DNA of 16,126 nt, taken from NCBI GenBank assembly GCA_947371645.1, contig CANBQJ010000069.1:1-16126 (forward strand), read 5' to 3'. A model generated the notes under the pieces. The model did not search any database and was not told where the DNA came from. It saw only the letters and a list, made by a program, of their open reading frames with translations. The DNA comes from Burkholderiales bacterium (GTDB taxonomy: Bacteria; Pseudomonadota; Gammaproteobacteria; Burkholderiales; Burkholderiaceae). Shown here in pieces: positions 7,826 to 14,488 of the stretch. Every line of letters starts with the position of its first letter. Positions within the stretch are counted from its first letter, which is position 1. The translations under genes were made by a program, and so were the position numbers.

Positions 7826-9172
7826 ATGAGCGCCACCGTCATCCCCATGCCCCGCGCGCCGCAGCTGGCCGCGCCGGGCCTGAAGCTGTCGCACGGCCGC
7901 TGCGCGCAGCTGGGCCTGCTGGGCATGCCGCTGGCCTTCGTGGCCATGCCCCTGTACGTGTTGCTGCCCGAGCACCACAGCCGCATCCTGGGCCTGCCCC
8001 TGGCGATGCTGGGCCTGATGCTGATGGCTGCCCGCCTGGCCGATGCCTGGGTGGACCCGTGGCTGGGCCGCCTGGCCGACCGCCTGCTGGACACTGGTCG
8101 CGCACCCGGAGCCGTGCTGGCCTGCGCAGTGGCCCTGGCGCTGGGTTTCACGGGCCTGTTCTTCCCGCCGGCGGCCTTGTGGCATGGCCCCGCAGCGCTG
8201 CCCACCACGGGTGACCAGGCGGCCTTGCTGGTCTGGGCACTGTGCACCATGGTGCTCACCTTCCTGGCCTACAGCCTGGCCCAGGTGCTCTACCTGGCCT
8301 GGGGCACCCGCCTGGGCGGCGACCTGGCCACCCGCGCCCGCGTGGTCGCCTGGCGTGAAAGCTGGGGCCTCATCGGGGTCGTGACGGCCAATGTGCTGGC
8401 GCTGCAGTGGGGGCTGGCGGCCGCGTGCGCCGCGCTGGCCTTGACGCTGGTGCCGGGGGTGGCCGCCTTGTGGGCAGGGCCACGGCCGGCCGTGCGGCCC
8501 ACATCGGCGGTGGCCACAGCCCTGGCCGCGCGCGCAGCCGATGTCCGACCCTGGCGCGTGCCCGCCTTCCGTGCCCTGATGTCGGTCTACCTGCTCAACG
8601 GCGTGGCCTCGGCCTTGCCTGCCACCCTCGTGATGTTTTACATCGCCGACCGCCTGCAGGCGCGGGCCAGCGCCCCCTTGTTCCTGGGGCTGTATTTCGT
8701 GGCGGCCGCGCTCAGCGTGCCGCTGTGGACCCGCGCCGTGGCCCGCTGGGGCGCCTGGCCGGCCTGGGCTGCGGGCATGGCGCTGAGCGTGCCGCCCTTC
8801 CTGGCCGTGATGGCGCTGGGTGCTGGAGACGACACGGCCTACCTGCTCGTCTGCCTGCTGTGTGGCGCCGCACTGGGTGCGGACCTCACCGCGCCCGGCA
8901 CCTTGTTCACCAGCGTGGTGAAGCGTGCAGGCCACGCTGGTGTGGCCGAAGGCGCCTACGCCGGCTGGTGGCATTGGGGCGCCAAGTTCAACCTGGCCCT
9001 GGCCGCCGGCCTGGCCTTGCCGGCCTTGCAACTCCTGGGCTATCAGCCTGGGCTGCGCAGCCCGCAAGGCCTGTTGGCGCTCGCCGCGGTCTATGGCCTG
9101 TTGCCCTGCGTGTTCAAGCTGCTGGCCCTGGCCGTGGGCTGGCGGGCACGCGCTCACCTGGAATCGACATGA
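7826..9172 (+). CDS. MFS/GPH-type transporter
   Basis: A 448-residue membrane protein with about 12 hydrophobic segments. The loop RLADAWVDPWLGRLADR (about 71-87) is the signature of the glycoside-pentoside-hexuronide:cation symporter branch of MFS, related to MelB and to the eukaryotic lysophospholipid carrier MFSD2A. Its constant company with fatty-acid modifying genes makes a lipid, lysolipid or fatty-acid substrate more likely than a sugar; this is inference. No clear Shine-Dalgarno precedes ATG 7826, and an in-frame ATG at 7847 is an alternative. Its TGA overlaps the ATG of the lipoprotein gene, which suggests that the two products work as an inner-membrane/envelope pair. Confidence 0.85.
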   Translation: MSATVIPMPRAPQLAAPGLKLSHGRCAQLGLLGMPLAFVAMPLYVLLPEHHSRILGLPLAMLGLMLMAARLADAWVDPWLGRLADRLLDTGRAPGAVLACAVALALGFTGLFFPPAALWHGPAALPTTGDQAALLVWALCTMVLTFLAYSLAQVLYLAWGTRLGGDLATRARVVAWRESWGLIGVVTANVLALQWGLAAACAALALTLVPGVAALWAGPRPAVRPTSAVATALAARAADVRPWRVPAFRALMSVYLLNGVASALPATLVMFYIADRLQARASAPLFLGLYFVAAALSVPLWTRAVARWGAWPAWAAGMALSVPPFLAVMALGAGDDTAYLLVCLLCGAALGADLTAPGTLFTSVVKRAGHAGVAEGAYAGWWHWGAKFNLALAAGLALPALQLLGYQPGLRSPQGLLALAAVYGLLPCVFKLLALAVGWRARAHLEST

Positions 9173-9735
9173 ACCCGAACCACACCGTCCACCGCCAGGC
9201 CCTGCGCCTGCTGCCGCTGTTGTGCGCCGCCACCCTGGCCGCGATCTTGGCAGGTTGCGGCAGCGCCCCCGTGCCGCAGGACTACGCCAGCCAGACCCCG
9301 CGCTTCGAGATGCGCCAGTACTTCAACGGCCCCGTCACCGCCCAGGGCCTGTTCACCGACCGCTCAGGCCGCGTGGTCAAGCGCTTCAAGGTGAACATGG
9401 TGGGCCGCTGGGACGGCGCGCAAGGCGTGCTTGAAGAGGACTTCACCTACAGCGATGGCAGCACCCAGCGCCGCGTCTGGCACCTCACCGACCTGGGCCA
9501 GGGCCGATGGCAGGGCCGTGCCGACGACGTGGTGGGCCAGGCCGAGGGCGAATCTGCGGGCAACGCCCTGAACTGGCACTACACCCTGCGCCTGCCGGTG
9601 GACGGCAAAACCTACGAGGTCCAGTTCGACGACTGGATGTACCAGATGGACGACCACACCGTGCTCAACAAGGCGCGGATGAGCAAATGGGGCTTCGCCT
9701 TGGGCGAGGTCACCTTGAGCTTCCACAAACCCTGA
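9169..9735 (+). CDS. DUF3833 lipoprotein
   Basis: A 188-residue predicted lipoprotein. A signal peptide with arginine at about 9-13, a hydrophobic core and the lipobox LAGC places the lipidated Cys at residue 30; the next residues are Gly-Ser, which does not indicate retention in the inner membrane. The mature part is rich in aromatic residues and alternating beta strands (for example MRQYFNG, GRWDGAQG, EDFTYSDG, DDWMYQMDD), as expected for a lipocalin-like or beta-sandwich fold. DUF3833 has no proven function that I know of. Since it is co-translated with a carrier and sits in a lipid-modifying operon, binding or passing a lipid in the periplasm or at the outer membrane is a reasonable guess. 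The start is the ATG overlapping the carrier stop. Confidence 0.85.
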   Translation: MNPNHTVHRQALRLLPLLCAATLAAILAGCGSAPVPQDYASQTPRFEMRQYFNGPVTAQGLFTDRSGRVVKRFKVNMVGRWDGAQGVLEEDFTYSDGSTQRRVWHLTDLGQGRWQGRADDVVGQAEGESAGNALNWHYTLRLPVDGKTYEVQFDDWMYQMDDHTVLNKARMSKWGFALGEVTLSFHKP

Positions 9736-9754
9736 GCGGCCCCGGCCGTCACCC

Positions 9755-10534
9755 ATGTCCCTCAATCCTGCCCTGCCTGCCTGGCCCCTTTGCACCGTCT
9801 GGCTGATCGGCGCCTCCACCGGCATCGGCCGTGCCACGGCGTCGGCACTGCACGCGCGGGGCGCACAGGTCATCGTGTCCGCCCGCGACGCCCAGGCCCT
9901 GAGCGCCTTCACGGCCCAGCACCCGGGCAGCATCGCCTTGCCTCTGGACGTCACCGATGCCCAGGCCATGCACCGCGCACACGACCAGGCCTTGAGCCTG
10001 GCCAGGCGCAACAGCCTGGACCTGGTGCTGTACTGCGCGGGCCACTACCATCCCATGCGTGTGGGGGACTTCAACCTGGCCGATGCCCGCCGCCACCTGC
10101 AGGTGAACTACGAGGGCGTGCTCAACCTCCTGGCGCCGCTGCTGCCCACCTTGCTGCAGCAAGGCCATGGCCACCTCAGCGTGGTCGCCAGCGTGGCGGG
10201 CCTGCGCGGCCTGCCCAAGGCCCTGGCCTACGGGCCCACCAAGGCCGCCCTCATCAACCTGGCCGAGACCCTCTACCTGGATTTGCATGAGCTGGGCGTG
10301 GGCGTGTCCGTCATCAACCCGGGTTTCGTGCAGACCCCGCTGACGGCGGGCAATGACTTCGCCATGCCCGCCTTGCTCACGCCCGAGCAGGCGGCACTGG
10401 CCATGATCGAGGGCTGGGCCCAGCGGCGCTTTGACATCCACTTCCCGCGCCGTTTCACCTGGTGGCTCAAGCTGGCGCGGCATCTGCCTGACAGCTGGTA
10501 CTTCCCGGCCATCCGCCGCGTCACGGGCCAGTGA
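9755..10534 (+). CDS. Short-chain dehydrogenase/reductase (SDR)
   Basis: A 259-residue classical SDR. Cofactor site GASTGIG (19-25), Asp65 in LDVTD, NAG-equivalent YCAGH (93-97), Asn118, and the catalytic set Ser146, Tyr159 and Lys163 (in AYGPTKAAL) are all present. Arg44 after the second strand (VSARD) favours NADP(H). It should reduce or oxidise a hydroxy/keto group, presumably on a lipid-derived substrate given its place as last gene of the operon. The C-terminal 30 residues (FTWWLKLARHLPDSWYF) are amphipathic and aromatic, which suggests membrane attachment. It begins 19 bases after the lipoprotein gene without a clear Shine-Dalgarno, so it is probably read on the same transcript. Confidence 0.9.
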   Translation: MSLNPALPAWPLCTVWLIGASTGIGRATASALHARGAQVIVSARDAQALSAFTAQHPGSIALPLDVTDAQAMHRAHDQALSLARRNSLDLVLYCAGHYHPMRVGDFNLADARRHLQVNYEGVLNLLAPLLPTLLQQGHGHLSVVASVAGLRGLPKALAYGPTKAALINLAETLYLDLHELGVGVSVINPGFVQTPLTAGNDFAMPALLTPEQAALAMIEGWAQRRFDIHFPRRFTWWLKLARHLPDSWYFPAIRRVTGQ

Positions 10535-10535
10535 G

Positions 10536-10550
10536 TGCTGCGTTGCAGCA
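10536..10550 (+). terminator. Short hairpin directly after the lipid operon
   Basis: TGCTGC-GTT-GCAGCA forms a perfect 6-bp stem with a 3-nt loop, starting one base after the stop of the dehydrogenase gene. The following TGTGTG is only mildly T-rich. It is a weak intrinsic terminator candidate, or an RNA-stabilising 3' structure. The rest of the stretch up to 10650 shows no gene or other clear signal. Confidence 0.35.
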
Positions 10551-10651
10551 TGTGTGCAGGCCGCATGGGCATCCCCCATTGGGCATAGGCGCCAGGGGCA
10601 CCACCTTCGTGCACTAAGCCACAAGCGCCCCCCTGAGCCGGGTTGTGTCCC

Positions 10652-10679
10652 TCAAGTTGGGGGATGACGGCACCGAATG
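10652..10679 (+). promoter_or_regulatory. Sigma-28 (FliA)-like promoter for the DUF3567 gene
   Basis: TCAAGTTG (10652-10659), 12 bases, then ACCGAATG (10672-10679). The -35 box is a good match to flagellar sigma promoters; the -10 keeps CCGA but ends less well. Box order and the 12-base spacer are the same as for the MCP promoter in this window. Transcription would start near 10686, about 70 bases before the ATG at 10758. Confidence 0.45.
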
Positions 10680-10705
10680 AGCCGTCATCATGACTTGTGG
10701 TCATG
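10663..10705. repeat. Nested inverted repeats around the DUF3567 promoter -10 (operator-like)
   Basis: GATGACGGC (10663-10671) and GCCGTCATC (10681-10689) are a perfect 9-bp inverted repeat; the 9 bases between them are the -10 box. CATGAC (10689-10694) and GTCATG (10700-10705) form a second one. Together there are four ATGAC/GTCAT half-sites, the middle two forming GTCAT-C-ATGAC. Placement over a -10 and start site suits a repressor operator. The larger repeat could also be an RNA hairpin, but no T-tract follows. Confidence 0.5.
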
Positions 10706-10757
10706 GACTTTGGCCCCATCTTTGGGACCAGAGCCACAGACCCTGGAGACACCATAC

Positions 10758-11039
10758 ATGCACATGCTCTACAACTCGGACAGCTACGCGGTGGTGCAGA
10801 TCGAGATGCTGCCCACGCTGGCGCAAGACGAGGCACCGACCGAGCACGCGCTCATGCGTGGCGGCTATGAAATCGTGGACAAGTTCGCCCGCAAGGAAAT
10901 GTTCATCGAAGGCGCGTTGGCTGAATCCTTCAAAGTGGGTGTGGAAGCCCTGATCGAAACCTCGCCCAGCGTCGAAGAGTTCGACGCCTACCTGGAACGT
11001 TTTGCCGGCATGGCCCAACAGCCTGTCGTGATGCATTGA
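10758..11039 (+). CDS. DUF3567 family protein (BTH_I0359 type)
   Basis: A small acidic protein of 93 residues. It begins MHMLYNSDSYAVVQ, holds GGYEIVDKFARKEMFIEGALAESF (split over 35-58) and ends PVVMH, which matches my memory of DUF3567, a family seen chiefly in Burkholderiales. It has no signal peptide or membrane segment and should be cytosolic. An N-terminal beta part and a C-terminal helix rich in Glu/Phe (about 59-87) are apparent. The function is unknown. Start 10758 has GGAG at 10745-10748; an in-frame ATG at 10677 lies inside the inverted repeat region and is less likely. The sigma-28-like promoter would tie it to motility or c-di-GMP control, together with the GGDEF-EAL gene downstream. 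Confidence 0.85.
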   Translation: MHMLYNSDSYAVVQIEMLPTLAQDEAPTEHALMRGGYEIVDKFARKEMFIEGALAESFKVGVEALIETSPSVEEFDAYLERFAGMAQQPVVMH

Positions 11040-11052
11040 ACAACATGCTCGC

Positions 11053-11075
11053 CTGAAGGGGCTTTGCCGCTTCAG
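11053..11075 (+). terminator. Stem-loop after the DUF3567 gene
   Basis: CTGAAGGGGC (11053-11062) and GCCGCTTCAG (11066-11075) pair over 10 positions with one mismatch and a TTT loop, 13 bases after the stop codon. The stem is strong but is followed by a C-rich, not T-rich, run. It is a probable terminator or attenuator separating DUF3567 from the next gene. Confidence 0.5.
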
Positions 11076-11098
11076 TGCCACCCCCGCCGGGCCGACAA
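11071..11098 (+). promoter_or_regulatory. Weak sigma-28-like element before the GGDEF-EAL gene
   Basis: GCCGACAA (11091-11098) is a near-consensus flagellar -10 box (GCCGATAA). The -35 region 11-12 bases upstream (TTCAGTGC, 11071-11078) matches poorly and lies in the terminator stem. The call is tentative. The remainder up to 11173 holds a purine-rich GGGAGGG stretch (about 11145-11153) and AGGGG before the start codon. Confidence 0.22.
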
Positions 11099-11173
11099 CC
11101 CAGGCAACACACGCGAAACAAGTGTGAACACCGTGCCTTTTTCCGGGAGGGAAGGGCACACAGGGGTAGGCAA

Positions 11174-13333
11174 ATGTCTTTGTCCTGGTTGGGCGTTGGT
11201 TTTCACTCAGGGGTCTTGTTGACGGCCTGGGTGGTGGGCGCATATGCCTACCTGATGCAGTGCCTGGTGGTGCGCCGGGTGCGTGCCCATGAGCGCGATG
11301 CCGGCGTTGGCTGGTTGCTGGGCGGTGCCTTGTGTGTGGGCACCGGCGTCTGGGCTCAGATCTTCCTGGGGCTGGTGGCCTGGCAACCCCCGATTCCCGT
11401 GGGCTATGTGTCCGCGGTCGTGATCGGGGCCTGGTTGCCTGCGGCCGTGGTCTGCATGAGCGCCATCTGGCTGTTCACTTACCGCAATCTGGACTGGCGT
11501 TTGCGCCTGCTGGGTGGCTTCTTCGTGGCCACCGGCCTGACCATGTTGTGCTTCATCGCCTTGTCCACCGTGGTCACGCAACCCAACTGGCACTGGTCGG
11601 GGCGCTGGGCGGCCGCGGGCTTTGCGGTCTACCTGGCCGCTTGCGCGGTCGCCTCGATGGTCACGCGCCGCTACCTCTATGAGGGCAAGAACACGGGGGC
11701 GCTGGTGGCCGTCTCGGCGGGCGTCAGCGCCCTGTTCACGCTGGGGCAGATGACGCTGGCACACGCCGCGGTGGTGTCCCCTTACGCCACCTCACCCAGC
11801 CTGACACAGCTCTCCGGTGGCGTCCTGCACAGCTTTGCGGTGGGCACGGCCCTGCTGCTCTTGCTGGTCGCCCACCTGGGCACGGTCTATGACGAACGGC
11901 TGCAGCGTCAGCAATCGGCCTTGCGCGAACGCCTGGCGCAGGCCCAGTCGGCTTTGCATGAGGCCGCCCAGCATGACCTGGCCACTGGCTTGTTCAACCG
12001 CCAGGGCTTCGAGCGGTCTCTCGACGAGGCCTTGGGCCAGGATGTGGACCAGTCGCCCTTGCACATGGCCGTGGTGCGCTTGAGCCTGGACGGCTTCAAG
12101 GCCATCGTCGAGTCCTATGGCCAGAACCTGGGCGACCACATGGTGCGCTTGCTGTCAGGCCGGCTGAAGGCCCAGTTGCGCCAGGGCGATGTGCTGGCCC
12201 GCAGCGACAGCGACGAGTTCATGGTGATGGCGTCGGGCCTCAGCGACGAGCACCAGGTCACGCAATGGGCCAAGCGCCTGGCGCAGGCCATCAGCGAGCC
12301 CTGCCTCATCGAAGAACATGACCTGTGCCTGCGCTCGTCCATCGGCATCGCCCGCTACCCCGACAGCGCCAGCGTGGCGCAGCTCATGGCCCACTCGCTG
12401 GACGCCATGCTGATGGCACGCAAGGCCGGCGGCGGCGTGCACTGCCTCTACCAGCGCGGCATGGACCGCCACGGCCAGGAGCAGGTGGCCATGCAGCGCG
12501 ACCTGCGCCACGCCATCGAGCGCGGCGAGCTCTCGCTGCACTTCCAGCCCAAGCTGCGCGCGGCAGACGGCAAGCTCGCCGGTGTCGAGGCCCTGCTGCG
12601 CTGGAAGCACCCGGAGCGTGGGCAGGTCAGCCCGGCCGATTTCATCCCCGTGGCCGAGCGCTTTGGCCTCATCGGCGAGCTGGGCCTGTGGGTGCTGGAC
12701 CAGGCCTGCTGCCATGTCCGCCAGTGGCACGACGCCGGGCTGGACATCCCTGTGGCCGTCAACCTCTCGGCCCACCAGCTGCGTCAGCCCGACCTGGAGC
12801 TGCGCGTGCGTGACGCCTTGCTGCGCCACCGCGTGCCCGCCCGCATGCTGATCATGGAGATCACCGAGTCCACCGCCATGGACGACATCGAGGCTTCGCT
12901 CAAGGTCTTCGACATGCTCGATGCGATCGGCGTGCGCCTGTCCATCGACGACTTCGGCACGGGCTACTCGTCCCTCAGCTACCTGCGCCGCCTGCCGGCC
13001 CGCCAGCTCAAGATCGACCGCAGTTTCGTGCGTGACCTGGGCACCAGCCTGGACGCCCAGGCGATCGTGGAGGCCGTGGTCAACCTGGCCCACGCGCTGG
13101 GCCTGCAGGTGGTGGCCGAAGGGGTGGAAACGCAGGACCAGGCCACCATCCTGAGGCAGCTCAAGTGCGACGAATTCCAGGGCTTCCTGTTTGCCAGGCC
13201 CATGCCCGAGCAGGCCCTGCTGGCCTGGCTGGTGCAACATGACGTGGGCGTGCCGGCCCCGGCCTTGCTGCCCGAATTGCCGCAAGAAACCCCCTCAAGC
13301 CACTGGGATGACCTGGAGGTGCGTGCCACCTGA
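11174..13333 (+). CDS. Membrane-bound GGDEF-EAL protein, probable c-di-GMP phosphodiesterase
   Basis: A 719-residue protein. Residues 1-238 hold about seven membrane helices whose spacing follows the MHYT sensor, but the ligand motifs are gone: WSMHFIGM-type positions read WAQIFLGL (60-67). A short coiled coil (about 240-265) leads to a GGDEF domain (266-430) that is degenerate: DSDEF (345-349) instead of GGDEF and SLD (304-306) instead of DLD, so no cyclase activity is expected. The I-site RxxD (336-339) is kept. The EAL domain (440-690) has EAL 472-474, N530, E562, D592-D593, K613, E649, E652 and Q669, all residues needed for hydrolysis of c-di-GMP to pGpG. It should lower c-di-GMP and favour motility. 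Start 11174 follows AGGGG at 11162-11166; longer in-frame starts are possible. Confidence 0.9.
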   Translation: MSLSWLGVGFHSGVLLTAWVVGAYAYLMQCLVVRRVRAHERDAGVGWLLGGALCVGTGVWAQIFLGLVAWQPPIPVGYVSAVVIGAWLPAAVVCMSAIWLFTYRNLDWRLRLLGGFFVATGLTMLCFIALSTVVTQPNWHWSGRWAAAGFAVYLAACAVASMVTRRYLYEGKNTGALVAVSAGVSALFTLGQMTLAHAAVVSPYATSPSLTQLSGGVLHSFAVGTALLLLLVAHLGTVYDERLQRQQSALRERLAQAQSALHEAAQHDLATGLFNRQGFERSLDEALGQDVDQSPLHMAVVRLSLDGFKAIVESYGQNLGDHMVRLLSGRLKAQLRQGDVLARSDSDEFMVMASGLSDEHQVTQWAKRLAQAISEPCLIEEHDLCLRSSIGIARYPDSASVAQLMAHSLDAMLMARKAGGGVHCLYQRGMDRHGQEQVAMQRDLRHAIERGELSLHFQPKLRAADGKLAGVEALLRWKHPERGQVSPADFIPVAERFGLIGELGLWVLDQACCHVRQWHDAGLDIPVAVNLSAHQLRQPDLELRVRDALLRHRVPARMLIMEITESTAMDDIEASLKVFDMLDAIGVRLSIDDFGTGYSSLSYLRRLPARQLKIDRSFVRDLGTSLDAQAIVEAVVNLAHALGLQVVAEGVETQDQATILRQLKCDEFQGFLFARPMPEQALLAWLVQHDVGVPAPALLPELPQETPSSHWDDLEVRAT

Positions 13334-13335
13334 GC

Positions 13336-13357
13336 GGCAGGTTCTTGACAGCCTGCC
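13336..13357 (+). terminator. GC-rich hairpin between the EAL gene and metH
   Basis: GGCAGG (13336-13341) and CCTGCC (13352-13357) make a perfect 6-bp stem with a 10-nt loop, two bases after the stop of the EAL gene. It directly abuts TAAAAT at 13358-13363, so it could terminate the upstream transcript while metH starts anew. A T-tract is missing. Confidence 0.35.
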
Positions 13358-13363
13358 TAAAAT
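13358..13363 (+). promoter_or_regulatory. Candidate -10 box for leaderless metH transcription
   Basis: TAAAAT ends 6 bases before the metH ATG at 13370, the distance usual between a -10 box and a transcription start. No Shine-Dalgarno stands before the ATG. A leaderless mRNA is a consistent reading. No good -35 is found at 17 bases upstream. Confidence 0.4.
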
Positions 13364-13369
13364 GGCCGG

Positions 13370-14476
13370 ATGAACAGCCCCTCTGTGACCTCTCCCTCGG
13401 CCGCCGCCACGACCTTGCCCGTGGCCCGCCGCCCCTACACACGCGGCGCGCAGCTGCCCGAGATCATGCGAGAACGCATTGTGGTGCTGGACGGCGCCAT
13501 GGGCACCATGATCCAGCGCTACAAGCTCACCGAGGCCGACTACCGTGGCAGCCGCTTTGTTGCGCACCATAAGGACCTCAAGGGCAACAACGAGCTGCTG
13601 CAGCTGACCAAGCCCGAGGTGATCCGCGAGATCCACGAGAACTACCTCAAGGCCGGTGCCGACCTCATCGAGACCAACACCTTCGGTGCCACCACCGTGG
13701 CCCAGGACGACTACGACCTGCCCGAAGTCGCCTACGAAATGAACCTGGCCGCCGCCCGCCTGGCCCGCGATGCCTGCGACAAGTACAGCACGCCGGACCA
13801 GCCCCGTTTTGCCGCCGGCGCCATCGGCCCCACGCCGCGCACCGCCAGCATCAGCCCCGACGTGAACGACCCTGGCGCCCGCAACGTGCACTTCGAAGAA
13901 CTGCGCCACGCCTACTACGAGCAGGCCCGTGCCCTGCTCGAAGGCGGTGTGGACGTCATCCTCATCGAGACCATCTTCGACACGCTCAACGCCAAGGCCG
14001 CCATCTTCGCGGTCGACCAGCTCTTCGAGGACACCGGCGAGCGCCTGCCCATCATCATCTCCGGCACCGTGACCGACGCCTCCGGGCGCATCCTTTCGGG
14101 CCAGACGGTCGGGGCCTTCTGGCACTCGGTGCGCCACGCCCACCCGCTGGCCATCGGCCTGAACTGCGCCCTGGGCGCCACGCTGATGCGGCCCTACATC
14201 GAAGAGCTGTCCAAGATCGCGGGCGACACCTTCGTCAGCTGCTACCCCAACGCCGGCCTGCCCAACCCCATGAGCGACACCGGCTTCGACGAGACCCCGG
14301 CCATCACCGGCGGCCTGGTCGAAGAATTCGCCAAGGCGGGCTTCCTCAACATCGCCGGTGGCTGCTGCGGCACCACGCCCGACCACATCGCCGAGATCGC
14401 CAAACGCGTGCGCCAGCACCGCCCGCGCTGCCTGCACGAAGGCGCACGCGGCTTCCTCAGCGGCCTGGCCGCCTGA
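13370..14476 (+). CDS. metH: Methionine synthase homocysteine-binding module (split MetH, N-terminal part)
   Basis: A 368-residue protein equal to the first barrel of cobalamin-dependent methionine synthase. It binds homocysteine through zinc and transfers a methyl group from methylcobalamin. [10 protein letters not shown] (40-49), [12 protein letters not shown] (96-107), GAIGPT (150-155), [11 protein letters not shown] (195-205) and the zinc ligands Cys266 (GLNCALGA), Cys332 and Cys333 (GGCCGTTP) are all visible. The protein ends after this domain; pterin, cobalamin and reactivation modules are absent. In Burkholderiales MetH is commonly split, with the second gene nearby; here the next gene is a TetR regulator, so the partner must be elsewhere or beyond the window. 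About 30 extra residues precede the barrel. ATG 13370 lacks an SD and may be leaderless. Confidence 0.93.
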   Translation: MNSPSVTSPSAAATTLPVARRPYTRGAQLPEIMRERIVVLDGAMGTMIQRYKLTEADYRGSRFVAHHKDLKGNNELLQLTKPEVIREIHENYLKAGADLIETNTFGATTVAQDDYDLPEVAYEMNLAAARLARDACDKYSTPDQPRFAAGAIGPTPRTASISPDVNDPGARNVHFEELRHAYYEQARALLEGGVDVILIETIFDTLNAKAAIFAVDQLFEDTGERLPIIISGTVTDASGRILSGQTVGAFWHSVRHAHPLAIGLNCALGATLMRPYIEELSKIAGDTFVSCYPNAGLPNPMSDTGFDETPAITGGLVEEFAKAGFLNIAGGCCGTTPDHIAEIAKRVRQHRPRCLHEGARGFLSGLAA

Positions 14477-14488
14477 TGCGCCCGGTGC

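Noticed and set aside
6494..9157. Very long open frame on the minus strand opposite the Cfa-like and carrier genes
   Set aside because: Its translation is low-complexity Gly/Ala/His/Gln-rich without any motif, as expected opposite GC-rich codons, while the plus-strand genes carry clear family signatures.
10663..10689. Intrinsic terminator for the lipid operon
   Set aside because: The stem is perfect, but no T-tract follows, it is 130 bases past the operon's stop, and its loop coincides with a promoter -10 box, so an operator is favoured.
13345..13350. TTGACA as a -35 box for metH
   Set aside because: It is a perfect -35 hexamer, but only 7 bases separate it from TAAAAT, and a 17-base spacer would put the -10 on the start codon. 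It lies in the hairpin loop and is probably chance.
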